A stretch of DNA of 64,000 bases from Topomyia yanbarensis. Lineage: Eukaryota > Arthropoda > Insecta > Diptera > Culicidae. How positions within the stretch are numbered: the first letter of the stretch is position 1; each line of letters starts with the position of its first letter. The DNA lies in the NCBI RefSeq assembly GCF_030247195.1, contig NC_080672.1, forward strand, positions 379,106,166 to 379,170,165, given 5' to 3'. This document shows positions 1 to 13,335 of the stretch, in pieces. The translations under genes were made by a program, and so were the position numbers. Under the pieces are notes generated by a model. It was given only the letters and a program-made list of their open reading frames with translations. It was not told the origin of the DNA and made no database searches.

Positions 1-2
1 CC

Positions 3-395
3 CGTTAAAGTTCAACTGAGAAAGTTTGGAAAAGCGGCCATATTGGAAAACGAAATTGCACAGTAGGGCGAAACTGAAAAAAGACGGTCAAAAGACTTTC
101 CTGAGTTTCACAGATGGTTTCATGCTTTGATGTCTGCAGGAAAGTTTCTTAGGACTACATTCTACATCTTTTAGGATAAGCACCTTATTTTTTCTTAAGG
201 TGCATGTGTCATTCAAAAAAAAAAAATTTTGGCTCGACGGCCAAAAATTTTGTTTTGCACGGAATCTTGTAGAGAAATTTATTCTAAACAACTTTGATGA
301 ACATATCTGCCATCTATATATTTTTCCTAAAGAGATATGTACGTTGCACCTTAAAATCAGTTTTTCAACTTTCTCTTATGCAACTTAATTTTTTC
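3..395 (+). repeat. Left inverted arm of the 3.7-kb element
   Basis: This arm is the inverted partner of 3190-3679. The match is clearest at 100-200 (TCTGCAGGAAAGTTTC, CTTTTAGGATAAGCACCTTA) and 290-390 (CATATCTGCCATCTATATAT). It lacks about 100 bases present near 3500-3630 in the right arm. Confidence 0.75.
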
Positions 396-405
396 TACAT
401 TCGGA

Positions 406-865
406 CGGCGCCGGTGGTTGAGTGGTAAGCGTGACCGCCACTCATTCCAATTTGCTTGGGTTCAATTCCAGCCGAGGTCGTTGAGATTTTTCTGAGGTGA
501 AAAAATCTGTGGTCACGTCTTCCTTCGGAAGAGAAATAAAGCCGTTGGTCCCCGATCTATGAGTTTGGTGGATCGATATCTAGTCCAGATAGTGAAGTCG
601 CCTCTCTGGCGTCGGTAAAGAAGAAGTGATCCAACCTCTATACTCTTACTAACAAAAATATCTTCCTCCTGTGATACTTGTGGAGTGAATATCTTCCTCC
701 TGTGATACTTGTGGAGTGCGCAATAGTATATACGGCCTCTAGCAAAAGCAAGTTTCGGACTAACCATTCCTTCCCTTTCCTTCCGCGATCTACGTTCGGG
801 CCTGGCCGGCCCCGTATTGATTAATACTTTAGGATTACCAGGAGTTACACATTGAAACATGTTTC
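406..865 (+). mobile_element. tRNA-derived SINE (family not named)
   Basis: The head has both internal RNA polymerase III promoter boxes: a box A match TGGTTGAGTGG near 413-423 and a box B match GGTTCAATTCC near 459-469, about 35 bases apart as in tRNA genes. The body that follows (CTTCCTTCGGAAGAGAAATAAAG, then GCCTCTCTGGCGTCGG) has no tRNA character. It does not fold as an intact tRNA, so it reads as a tRNA-related retroposon. The 3' boundary is uncertain; I placed it after a conserved-looking stretch ending in ACATTGAAACATG. No clear target-site duplication was found. Confidence 0.6.
657..718. repeat. Exact 31-bp tandem duplication
   Basis: Two identical adjacent copies of a 31-base unit beginning AATATCTTCCTCCTGTGATA lie at 657-687 and 688-718, inside the SINE. 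Identity indicates a recent duplication. Confidence 0.95.
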
Positions 866-2251
<1,386 letters not shown>

Positions 2252-3189
2252 TAGATAGATAGATGAATAAATATTGATAGACACATAGAAGAAGAGTGTT
2301 GGAATAGCGAGGAACGCAGACAGTCGAAGAGTGATCGCCCGCCTAGCGGTGGAGAGTGAATGGAGATGCGTGATATAAGACGATGGCTGAAGAGCAGTAA
2401 GCCGAAACGTTACGTGTGGTAATGGGAAAATTTGGAGTTTTCATTTTCACCGAGAAAAGTCAACAAGTCCATGGAATAAATATGTTGCAGTGACCATAAA
2501 ATCTTATATAGAAGAAGATGACTAAAACTGTTAATCTTAGACAGATTATACAATTTCGATATTATCCCTCTCATTCTTCGTTCTTAACAATCAGTATTCC
2601 AATTACTCAAAAATCCACAAAACGCAATCTCTGAGAGTGATTCAGAATGATATTTGCTTTGAAGTGTGTTTTCTTTTATTTTCAATAATTCACAATAAAA
2701 TATTCATATTACTAATGCTATCGATAATTCGATTGCTGTTAAGCGTGTAATATACCCGGGTAAAAGCAATTTGAGCGTCCTTCCAATGTATAACTACTGC
2801 TTCATTCACTTTCATCGTTTTTACATGTTGATTGTTGATAATAGAAGAAATATTTTGAGTTTAGTATTCTGTATTATGGCGTGTTGATTTAATAACGCCC
2901 GTTCTATAGATACTGTGAAATATCCATACATTACGCAGTATAAAAATGCACGAAAACTAAAAAACCCGAAAAGTCCGGATTGTTATACTTCGCTTACATA
3001 TACTAAATAATATGGCGAATCTTATCATGCTGAGTTTTGATTCACAAAGTTACACAATTTTGAGAAATTTTGTCACGAAAAAAAAATTTTAGAGAAAAAT
3101 CGATTTATATCCTGATGCACATGTCATACATCATTGAATATGTGTTTTGACGATATCTAAAACTTTCTAGAACATACCAATGCAGAAAA
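2252..3189. other. No recognised gene or repeat
   Basis: AT-rich interior of the large inverted-end element. The start carries a short GATA-rich run (ATAGATAGATAGATG). No coding frame of note. Confidence 0.5.
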
Positions 3190-3679
3190 ATTAAGTTGTA
3201 GAAGAGACAGCTAAAAAACTGATTTTAAGGTGCAACGCGCATATCTCTTAAGAAAAAATATATAGATGGCAGATATGTTCATCAAAGTTTTTCAAAATAA
3301 ATTTCTCTACAAGATTCCGCGCAAAAAAAATTTTTGGTTGTTGAGCTTTAAAAAAATTTTGTTTTTTTGAATGACACTTGCACCTTAAGAAAAATTAAGG
3401 TGCTTATCCTAAAAGATGTAGAATTTAGTCCTAGGAAACTTTCCTGCAGACATCAAAGCATGAGAACATCTGTGAAACTCAAGAAAGACGTTCGACCGTA
3501 TTTTTTCCCACTGTGCACCGTTGGAAAAATCTTCATGAAAATCAATCAGCAATACGCCACTAAGCCCAGAATACATTGATTCATTTTCAAGGATTTTTCT
3601 AACGGTGTTAGAAAAAAGTGATTTTCTTTGTTTTTCAAGATGGCCGCTTATTGAGCAGTTCTCAGTTGAACCTTAACGT
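3190..3679 (-). repeat. Right inverted arm of the 3.7-kb element
   Basis: Reverse-complement partner of the window's first 395 bases; it contains GATGGCAGATATGTTCATCA and AAGGTGCTTATCCTAAAAG. It abuts the MITE starting at 3681. Confidence 0.75.
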
Positions 3680-3680
3680 C

Positions 3681-4000
3681 ACAAAACCTATAACTAAATA
3701 GGTTATGGAATTTGCGTTTCAACTTTGTCAAATCGGAATCCGACACTAACTTAGTGATAGAACTATGCCAGCTTCAAAAAAACGAAATCACCCTTTATGT
3801 TTCTGAGCAAACCCCTAGTCCTGCGGGATGTCTTGCAAAAAAAGGAGTTCTGATTAAGCCAAACCAAGTTTCGACTTCATCAATTTTACTTGTTCGGATA
3901 ACGTCAATCCGGCGCTAGCTTAGTCCTGTCACTAAGCTGGTTTCGGATTCCAATGAGACGAAGTCGAAACGCAAATTCTATAATTAATATAGTTTATGCC
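3681..4000. mobile_element. MITE, family with TTTGCGTTTCGACTTCGTC arms (copy 1)
   Basis: The left arm reads GGTTATGGAATTTGCGTTTC near 3701 and the right arm, read in reverse, reads AATTATAGAATTTGCGTTTC. Both continue with GAATCCGA and CTTAGTGA. Related copies lie at 30944-31111 and 33325-33425. Non-coding; ends are approximate. Confidence 0.72.
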
Positions 4001-4320
4001 TTTTCTAAAGGAAACAATTTCAGTATTTATTAGAAATATGTTCGTTTCTTAAAATATTTGGGAAATTGAGGTTTTGAGATAATTTGTCTCCAGAGAACCT
4101 TATTTTTATAATATTCCTGATCTATGCAATAAATCATACATTTTTTGTTGCTTTTGAATTTGTAATAATCTCACGAATCAAACGGAATCTTCGTGGTTTT
4201 AACCAGAATATGAAAAGTTGGGGTTCTAGAGAATACAAAAGCCAACAAAATATATGAAATTTCAATTGTTAAACGGCAAACATTTCCACGAATCCGCTCC
4301 CGTACTACTTTTACGAGCTG

Positions 4321-5303
4321 TAGGTGAACATGGGGAGACTTGACCAGGTTTTCAGCAAAAACTGCATAAATCTCTAAAAAGGCCTTGAATCCCTCAAAAG
4401 TCATTGAGATATAATGTGCAAAGTTATTGTGCGTCTTCATGATTTTTTGCAGAATTTTTAATTTAATTTTAATTGAAATTTTCGAAATGTTACAAAACTT
4501 TTTCTGAGATCGTTTTATTGGTCAAGTCTCCCCACTGAGGGGTGACTTGACCAAGGCGTGGGGAGCCTAAACCAAGAGAATTTTGAAAAATCATAACAAA
4601 AAATAATGACATAAAACATACTGTAATTATTTTTTTCCATATTGTCGGGATCTTTGGGTAGCAGTAAAAAATATAAAAGGGTTGCATTTGATAAATTTTG
4701 ATTTTTAAAAAAAGGAATTTCTTTTTAAGGATTAACTGTACTGCTTGCATTGCATGTTCACACATTAAGAAATCAGTCATACTATTGCTAATTTTGTTTA
4801 CTAATACTAAAATATAAAGACTTATGTTTGAGGTGGGATTTTTTATGGCGTGATTAACATTAACAGTAGATATCAAAGCATAATAAATATTAGGAATTTG
4901 GTATCTTTATCCAGCTAATTGCCACTTGGTCAAGTCTCCCCAACATTAATTATTACGTTCAATGGCATTCAATTTCTAGTAATGACTATTCCAATGTTCC
5001 AATTTATGTAAAATCATTTCACTGCTTCACAAAGATTAAGGTATATTAGTAATTAGGTATAATAGTAATTAGTAGTCGAGTAGATATGTCCACACTAAGT
5101 AAAATTACATCATTTAATGCAAATGTATTAATCAGGTAATATTTTCTGTAAGGAAAGGATTTTTCATTCCAAATTTTTAAAATTACCTTAAGGGAGCGCA
5201 ACAAGTATAAAAATATTTTTGAAAAAAATTTAAGAATCGAATAGAAGACACCTTAGCCAAAAATAAAATTTTGCGCTTGGTCAAGTCTCCCCATATTCCC
5301 CTA
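4321..5303. mobile_element. MITE with recurring GGTCAAGTCTCCCC motif, TA target site
   Basis: The inverted ends are TAGGTGAACATGGGGAGAC on the left and GTCTCCCCATATTCCCCTA on the right, flanked by TA. The 14-base motif GGGGAGACTTGACC or its complement occurs at both ends (4332-4345, 5279-5292) and also inside at 4520-4533, 4539-4552 (one mismatch) and 4928-4941. No transposase is encoded. The internal copies resemble multiplied transposase-binding sites, but that role is inferred. Confidence 0.78.
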
Positions 5304-5672
5304 CAGTTCATACACTATGAGGACTTTCAGATTTTTTTCCAAGTTCAATGGTTCTTAACTACCCGAATCGTTTCAATGATGATTGTGCAACGTCAGTTCC
5401 CTTTCTTCCAAGTCTCAATAAGAATCTGATCGGAACGTTTAACTTGGAGCTGCAACTGCCCTACATTCAAATGAATTACAAATTAAATTACAAGATATAC
5501 AATTCCACTTTCAAATGCTGATAATTAGATAACAACCATATCAACTAGAAAATTCCACATTCAACAAAAAACTACATACTTCAGTTATTTGCACCAGCCC
5601 TGTGCTCTATAGTGCAGCTGGTGGTGGTTAAAGCATTAGGCTGAATCCCCTAGAACAATTCCATATCAACAT
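5304..5672. other. No recognised feature
   Basis: Unique-looking AT-rich sequence between two MITEs; nothing supported. Confidence 0.5.
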
Positions 5673-5873
5673 TTGAATAGGGCTAATAAGATTTGTAAAC
5701 AAACTTTTGTTTTGCTGATTTCTCCTAATTTGTTATCATTTCAACACAGAAAACATTTGAAATTGATTCTACCAAGGATAAAGATGTTGATTCATTTTTC
5801 ATGAAATTCAACTCGGTAGCGGAATAATGAGCGAAATAAGTTTGTTAACAAAAGTCTCATTAGCCCTTTTGAA
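5673..5873. mobile_element. Short MITE, about 200 bp
   Basis: The left end AGGGCTAATAAGATTTGTAA pairs with the right end TTAACAAAAGTCTCATTAGC read in reverse, giving inverted repeats of roughly 30 bases with few mismatches. Non-coding. The target duplication is unclear. Confidence 0.7.
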
Positions 5874-8690
5874 GAATTACTATTGAATTGCAAAAAAACG
5901 AGCTAGGGCTATACTTTTGTACTTAGTGGAAATGACCGACAATTATTTCACTGCAAATTGTTGAAACTTTTAGCGATATAATCGAAATATCATGTCATGT
6001 GCTTAACGAAATACACAGACCAATAGGAATCTTCTCATTATCCGGATCTCTGCGATGCTAGCGATTTTCCATGCATCAAACTAGAACGAATTCAATCTTT
6101 TACTGAAATTTTAGCAATTTTCCTAACAGTGACAGTGACTTCCCTAACTTCGAACCAGCAGCGTAGACGCATGGTCTGACTTTTGACATCACATGTTTGC
6201 GGATGCTTGCCTACTATTCTACTGCCTGCCAAAATCCCTGGGGCCTCTTTCATTTTGAATTATGAAAACATGCACCAGACGACCGGCTCGTGAACTAGCC
6301 AGTAGCAGACGACGCATTTGTCGAAGTGGGTTTCTCCGGTGTATTTCAAAACGGGAAAACGACTTTAATTCGCTGAAGCAGTCCTTCTGTAAATTATAGT
6401 TACATTCCGTTGGAGAGTGATAGAACTAGAATAACATTCGTGTCTCGAATTGTGCTTTGGTACAAAATAATACACCATTAGATTGGACATGGAAGGAACA
6501 GTCGATTTCACACCAGAGTTGTCTGTTTAGTTCGCAGCTATTTGTGAAGCATGAACTCAACACGGCCGTCTCGCTCTCGGTTTGGTTCGAGAACGATGAA
6601 TCGTGTTTCGCGAAAATGGATCGATATTATCATAGCATGCGAGATGAGGGACGTATCTGGTAACTTTAGGTTTTTAGCCATTCCCAGGAGAAAAAAAAAC
6701 TTTGAGCTGCAACAGTAGCAGAGTAATCCTCTTTCCGGTGCGACAAAATCATTCTTATGATAATATTTTGATTCATACTGTGTTATCATTTATATTAACA
6801 AACGTTAAGTTTGAAATTTTTTGTCACCAATATAGTTAAAAGGTGGATAAAATAAAGCAAAAAACTAACAAAATTTTATGTGCATTTCGTAAATTTTACA
6901 TTTAAAAAATCTACCATAAGCTACCAGTAAACTTGTCCCATCTGTAAAACATCCCTTCGAGGCTTTTCGCAAAAAATATAATCGTATCAGTAAACTTTAT
7001 ACATACTCCATTCCTGATAGTTGAGAGAGTGGTAGAAAAAACGTTCCATTTTTGCGAATCATCATCAGTGCCCAGGTCGCGTTATCACGCCATTATTAAG
7101 TGCGGATAAATATATAATGACGACATTTCGTGTTGGCACATTTTCCCATTTTTGTTGATGTTGTTGTTATTGTCACTTTGGTCCAACCTCCTCGATGACA
7201 CGAAGGAGAGACGGCACACCGCACCGAGGCCCGTGCGGCGGCGAAACTCTATGGTGATTTTTCGCGCTTCGTAAGCTGTTTGTTGAAAATTTCCGAGCCA
7301 CATGCTAAAGCTATCAAGTCTTTTCATCTTCAGTCGGAGGTTCCAACATGATGCGCTATTTTTCTCACTTTTCGGTAGCTTGGCTGTTTGTTGTTTGCAC
7401 AGATGAGTGTTACTTAAATCTTTGATGTAGGTGCCGTCCGTTGGTTTCGAATAGGGAGGGAAAGTGGCTAAAAGTTGGTGCAAGAGTTTGCCCCTTCGGG
7501 AGCTTTTGGCGGATCGATCGATATTGATAATTTATTCATTTTCATTATAGAACTTTGGTTGGGAGCAGCAACCTTTTCGAGCGATTGCACGAAGGTTTAG
7601 AAACGTTAGTACGTTTTGTTGTTTACTTGCTAGGGAAAGGCCACTAGAGCAATAGGATCGCACTTGGTTACAAAATCATCACGAATGATAGTTTTAAACT
7701 TCATGATTCGAATGATTTTTAAAATAAATTCTTTAGGATTTTTCGCTCCCCTAGGTTGAGGGGTTTGACGGTATTGCAAACATCATCAAGCACATTGCGT
7801 GCATCAGTGCTAAGGAACCTCTGACAGACAATTGCTTTAAGATGGTTATTACATTACGCCTCGATAGTGGTGCATCGAGGAGACCAAGAGGGCTTATGGT
7901 GTTTTTTCATACTCTGCACCAGCCTTAACTATCGCTCAACTAGTAGCATGTGCGCACTGGCCTGGCAGATTGGTGGGTCGATGTGGATTGACTTTTGCTG
8001 TGGGCCGTGTTTACTGACATTGTTCAACAGTTTAATGGCAATGTTGGTGGATGAGGCTCACAGTAGGGGTAATTGTGTGTTCATTTATCGGTCGGCATTG
8101 TCATCGTGGACAAGCTAATTAAAAAGAACCTAAGCCTACTATAGTTTGTTTTGTAATAATTGTAGTCTTTAGTACTAGTGTGCGATTGTTATGTGCTAAT
8201 CGTATGTCTATCTGTGTATGTGTTCATCTGAGTATTTGTGAAAGCTGGGTCAGGGAATGGATGCAAAAGTGGTGTATATGATAGAACAGCTGCTAATACT
8301 TCCGGTGTTCAATTTGTGCATTCGATTCTATTCATTCGGGAAGGTCGGATTGGATGAATTAAGGTACGATTAAATTACCGACGCACGTGAATCATCCGGT
8401 TCATTATAGCATGATGAATTTCCGGTCATTATAGCATGATGAAATTCTAACAGAATGCAATTGTCGTTAATGGTAAATAAAGATCATTTGCTGCATTTAG
8501 ACGAGTTAAAGTAGTTTTATTGCATGTTACATGTGTTCTTCTCTTCTACTTCATTAGTCTGGTTTTGTTGTACTTCTATTAGTTTGCTTCTCCGCTACTC
8601 ATGTAAACCAAAACAGTATCAGTCAATTTATACTCTGCTAATCAATCTCTTTACATTTTTTTCTTTATTCGGCATGTAATGATTCATTTT
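5874..8690. other. No recognised gene; relatively repeat-poor
   Basis: No coding frame matches a family I know, and no TIR pair was found. A short local duplication (TTCATTATAGCATGATGAA-like) sits near 8400-8445. The stretch 7180-7500 is less AT-rich than its surroundings. Position upstream of otp makes it possible regulatory DNA; no direct evidence. Confidence 0.45.
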
Positions 8691-8694
8691 TTTA

Positions 8695-9975
8695 TTTATT
8701 TTTTAATCTAAAGCTTTATTTGAAACGGCTCAATGTGTTAGCAGAACTGAGCCGTGGGTCTTTTAAAATTTTACGATAAGTAAAAATAAAAAGGAATTAA
8801 GAATGTCTATCTGCCAGATCTTGTTGACGCAGTTTGCTGCTGCGTGTTGAGATCCTTTTCCTTGGCGGTGAAGCCGCTTGGGGGTCATTTAGTCTGCCTT
8901 CAGTTGGACCAATCAATAATTGATGCTCATATTCACTAGAAAACACGTTCCATGGCGACATGACGACTCTAGTGATATGGGGAAACTAGCTCTCTTCTAG
9001 CATCTGTATCATACACTAAAAATTAAGCATTAGAATCACGGTCCTCACGCGATTATTCAAGAAAACATGCTAATAAGCGAATAGCCACATGAATCTAAAA
9101 TCGAATTTATACACGTGACATACATGTGACAAACACGTTAACATACAAATGCTTGAGCCTTGTAGTGATATGGGGTAACTCCCTGCCTGTCAGAATGTGA
9201 ACCGTACACCGAACACTAAATATCATAATGACGGTCCGCGTGACCATCCAAGAACGCAAGCGAATATGTGAATGGTCACATGGCTACAAAAACGAATTTA
9301 TACACGCGAAATCATATGCACGCGAGCACACGCGACAAATACATTAACATACGAACGCTAAAGCCCTTCGCGATCAACCACGCACACGTACGCCCGCGAT
9401 CGCGCAAATTTGATAACATCCTGGTAATAAGGATGAACGTTTTAATACTTACGAAGTTTCAAACACGGTCTCAAAACGCGAACCTACAAACGTCCGTGTT
9501 TGTGCGATCACAAATCGGTCACGTCCACAAATCTTTACCATGCGTCCTAGCAACTAAGCTCCATACATTCAGATGGACCAATAAAAAAATAAAGCTCATG
9601 CCCACCAGACAACACATGGCGACATGGCCGGGAACTCTAGTAATATGGAAGCAGAAAGGGCTGCAAGAAACCTGAACCGTATACCGATGATTAAGTAGCA
9701 GATTGACGGTCCGCGCGGGATCATCCAAGAACACATGCGAATATGCGAAAGGCATACGGTTATAAAATAGAATTTATACACGCAAAGTTACGTACACGTT
9801 AGCATACACGACATACAAACGCACACGCGATGGAACACTATCGTACAAACGCTCGAGCCCTTCGCGATGATACACGCGATCGCGAAATCTCTACGCCCGC
9901 ACATATTTGAACCGTACAATGCATATCGCATTCAGAATCACGGCTCGCTGCAATTAGCCTTAAGCAGTGTTTTAG
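8695..9975 (-). mobile_element. Tail of a minus-strand poly(A) retroelement with diverged subrepeats
   Basis: On the minus strand the 3' end shows an eight-base-pair hairpin, then CAAATAAAG (a polyadenylation-type AATAAA) and an A-rich tail seen as T-runs at 8687-8705. Upstream on that strand (8940-9960 here) are three or four diverged units of about 215-270 bases. They are recognisable by TAGTGATATGGGG, GACGGTCCGCG, AATTTATACACGCGAAA and CGCTCGAGCCCTTCGCGAT. No reverse transcriptase is visible, so it is a 5'-truncated or non-autonomous copy. The element at 48042-48850 has the same 3' plan. Confidence 0.55.
8725..8755 (-). promoter_or_regulatory. 3' hairpin of retroelement tail
   Basis: ACGGCTCA (8725-8732) pairs perfectly with TGAGCCGT (8748-8755) around a 15-base loop containing ATGTGTTAGC. 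On the minus strand it lies just upstream of AATAAA. Its counterpart is at 48078-48105. Confidence 0.6.
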
Positions 9976-10439
9976 TGTGTGACATTGCCTGTCCCGTCTG
10001 TAAATGTAGTGTATGATTCTGACGGGGAACCCTTTCTAGAACCTAGCTCTACAGCTCCAGTAGGACCACTCTCGAAAAAAAAGAAATTATTGTCTATAGA
10101 CAAATCAATGGGATAACAATGTTACGTCCTAGTAGTTACAAGATATTAATTAATTAAATGGGTTCTCCTTAGCTTTTTATTAGCAGCCAAATACGTTTTT
10201 TTAAACCTTTACATAGGGCACGAAGGAATGTAGTGGTATTTCCTCCCAAAATTTAACAAATGCTAATTCCGATGTATTTTCCGATTTTAAACTACGCCTA
10301 AAAGATTTGAACCTCGATGGGTTCGATATGTGACCCATTCCACCCAGGACCGATTTTTTAGACTATTTTTTAATCAAATTTTTACTATACGCAGTACTTT
10401 CCATATATGTGATCATAGGTTTCAGTGGAAAGGGTTTGA
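9976..10439. other. No recognised feature
   Basis: Possibly the 5' continuation of the retroelement on its left; nothing further supported. Confidence 0.4.
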
Positions 10440-11885
10440 CGCGTAGATGTTGGAAATTGATATTTGACGCCATTTCGAGATTCAAGACTTCCGGTTGAGC
10501 AATACTCTTGATAACCCTAACAATATAGATACTTTATGAATAGACTTGACAAGTAGCTGATGGAAATAGATGAGTGACATCATTTTGAAGGCCAAGATAA
10601 CGACAAAAATTTCTATAACCATATACACTCAGGTTTTTTTACGCGGGGGATACAGGCCGCGTAAATGAAAACCGCGTAAATGAAAACCGCGTAAATTTCA
10701 AAATCCGCGTAAATGAAAACCGCGTAAATTTCAAAATCCGCGTAAATTAAAACCGCGTAAATTTCAAAATCCGCGTAAATGAAGACCACTTAAATTTAAG
10801 AATCCGCGATAAAGGGAACCTCATTGATGGATACCGCGTAAATTCCAAAATCCGCGTAAATGAAAACCGCGTAAATTTCAAAAACCGCGTAAATGAAAAC
10901 CACGTAAATTTCAAAATCCGCGTAAATGAAAACCGCGTAAATTTCAAAATCCGCGTAAAAAAACCGCGTAAAAAACCGCGTAAAAAAATACCGCGCAAAA
11001 AAAAAACTTGAGTGTACTACATAATTTTCCCATTCCGGAAATACCACTTGTTGAGGTTATAAAGAATTTATCTAAAACGGATGACGCCATTTTGGTTTAC
11101 AAGATGACTTCCGATATCGATTTCCGTCATCTACTCGTTGATCGCATTCCGAAAATACGGTAATTGTTGAGGTTATAGAGAATATATCTAAACTGTAAGT
11201 CGCCATTTTGGATTGTGAAATGACTTCAGACATCGATTTCTGTCGTCTACTCGTCAGCTCCATTCCGAAAGTATCTATATTTTAGAGGCTATAAAAAATT
11301 TATCTAAATCAGAAGTCGCCATTTTGGTTTTCCAAATGCCTATCGATATTGATTTTCGTCGTACACTCGTCAACCTTATACCGAAAATATATTGTTGAGG
11401 TTATAGTGAATTTATCTAAACCAGAAGTCGCCATTTTGATTTTCAAAATCTCTTCCAACATTGATTTCCGTCATGTTCTCGTCAACCCTATTTCAAAAAA
11501 TGTTCATATTGCGAAGATCATAGAAAATTTATCCGAACCGGAAGTTGCCATCTTAGTTTTCAAAATGACTTCCGACATCAATTGTTGTCATGTACTCGTC
11601 AACCCCATTCCGAAAATATCCAAATATCTATATTGTTGCGGCTACAGATAATTTATCTAACCCGAAAGTCGACATTTTGTTTTTCAAAATGGCTTCCGAC
11701 ATCGATTTCCATCATCTACTCGTCAACACCGTTCCTAAAATATTGCTGAGGTTATAGAGAACCGGAAGTCGTCATTTTGGATTATGAAATGGATTCAGTC
11801 ATCGATTTCCGTCGTCTACTCGTCAACCTCATTCCGAAAATATCGATATTGTTTAGGTTATATAGAATTTATCTAAAACGGAAAA
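10440..11885. repeat. Diverged tandem array, unit about 112 bp
   Basis: At least eight units share GAGGTTATAGAGAATTTATC, then GAAGTCGCCATTTTG, AAAATGACTTCCGACATCGA, TTTCCGTC and CTACTCGTCAACC. Unit anchors fall near 11054, 11171, 11286, 11396, 11511, 11634, 11745 and 11847. A more diverged unit precedes 10624, so the element at 10624-11016 probably inserted into the array. Confidence 0.8.
10624..11016. mobile_element. TIR-bounded tandem array of CCGCGTAAA units
   Basis: The outer ends are TACACTCAGGTTTTTTTACG and, read in reverse from the right, TACACTCAAGTTTTTTTTTT, a clear inverted pair. The body is almost wholly repeats of CCGCGTAAATTTCAAAATCC alternating with CGCGTAAATGAAAAC (about 33 bp per double unit). 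Long minus-strand frames through it translate to FTRILKFTRF-type repeats and are by-products of the array. Confidence 0.78.
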
Positions 11886-12180
11886 GTGAAATTTTTCAAA
11901 AATAAATTTTAGAAAAACATGTTTTTTCGATGACATTTGACAAATTTGTATCTTGTTACTATGTTTTAATTGCCGCAAGGTTCTACTGCATCGATTTTGT
12001 TGCTTATTTTCTGCAAATTCAAGGCTAAGAGAAACGAAAGCAATGAAATTGAAGGCGGATTGGTGTTCTAGAGCGAATCAGTTATGAATTTTGAACGGAA
12101 AATTGGGACTAGGCAGGCTCATATGGACGCGATCGAAAGTAAATGTGAAGAATCCTTTGCCATCTGCTGGAAGGGGTTGG
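11886..12180. other. No recognised feature
   Basis: AT-rich spacer between the tandem array and a MITE. Confidence 0.45.
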
Positions 12181-12560
12181 TCATTAGACTGGTTCAATTT
12201 TTGACTGATTCCTTTTATGGCCCTTAGTAATTGTGCAATTTTCAGTACCGATCGGTTGTGCCTACGGACCCTCCAAAAATTTGAAAGTTTTTTACGGAAG
12301 TTTGTATGGAAAATCAGTTAACATTAAAAATAAATTCTTAAAAAATCACCTCATCAATCAATTAATTAGAACACTATATATTTCTAAAAGTATTCTTCTA
12401 CCAAACACATTCGTGGAACATTGTAAGTTTATGAAAATTCGCTGAGAAAAGTTATTAACTAAAGAAGCAGCAAAAAAAAATTGCAGAATTACTAAGGGCC
12501 ATAAAAGGAATCAGTAGAGCCTGGTGGAGCCAAAAGTCAAATTTCAACTAGTCTATTGAT
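12181..12560. mobile_element. MITE, about 380 bp
   Basis: An inner inverted pair is nearly perfect: CTGATTCCTTTTATGGCCCT (from 12205) against AGGGCCATAAAAGGAATCAG (to 12514). Similarity extends outward with a gap: TAGACTGGTTCAA on the left and TTCAACTAGTCTA on the right. Non-coding interior. Confidence 0.78.
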
Positions 12561-13335
12561 CATTCCACCCAAATCCACCGCCTGGTCGTTGATAGAACAT
12601 AACGGCCGTTGATAGATTTTACGGCCGACGCTGATTTTCTTGTTTGGTTTGAACAAATTAGTGAGGGAATGTTGGGCAAGATTGCTATTTAGACCCACCA
12701 AAGACACCGGTCACGATACCTACTCAGTATGCCGAGCATGACAAAAACAGTGCCTTTCAAATTGTGTGACTCGGTGGTAGGACAAAAGAAACTGTTACTT
12801 TCATTATTGCTGTGGTGATTTGTCGAGATGAGAGAATCGCAGAAGCAAGAAGTGGTGCTCCGACCAAATACGGAGATTAACTTCCGGCCTTTTCGCATAA
12901 GACACTTAAGGCATTCGTGACGTGAAACATTTGCTGAAGGTGAAAATATTATGGATTCGATATGGATAAAACATTAGACTTAATATTTTTCTGCTCATTT
13001 CAATTTAGCGTCTACTACACCTTGCAAACGTGTAGTTTAGAATACCTCGCATTTTCTAGCGCCTGTGAAGTCTTGAATAGCCATTGTTGTGAAGAGAGTA
13101 AATTGTGACTTGTAAATATAGCCTTTCTTGTGACAAAGAACATGTTTGTAGGATTTAAGTTTCTATTATCTTACATTTGGAATTTTTTTCATAAAGAACT
13201 TCTAAACATTTCATCGGATCAGCATTACAGATTTATTTAATAATTTTAAAGCCCCTCCTGAAATAAACTCTAGGTTACGGGACTGGTTGTGGGCTATTCA
13301 TCCTCTTCATACACATACGCACCTGCATGATAAAA
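12561..13335. other. No recognised feature
   Basis: No gene, repeat pair or family match seen. Confidence 0.45.

Noticed and set aside
10747..11047. Minus-strand frames with FTRILKFTRF repeats
   Set aside because: By-product of the CCGCGTAAA array inside a TIR element.
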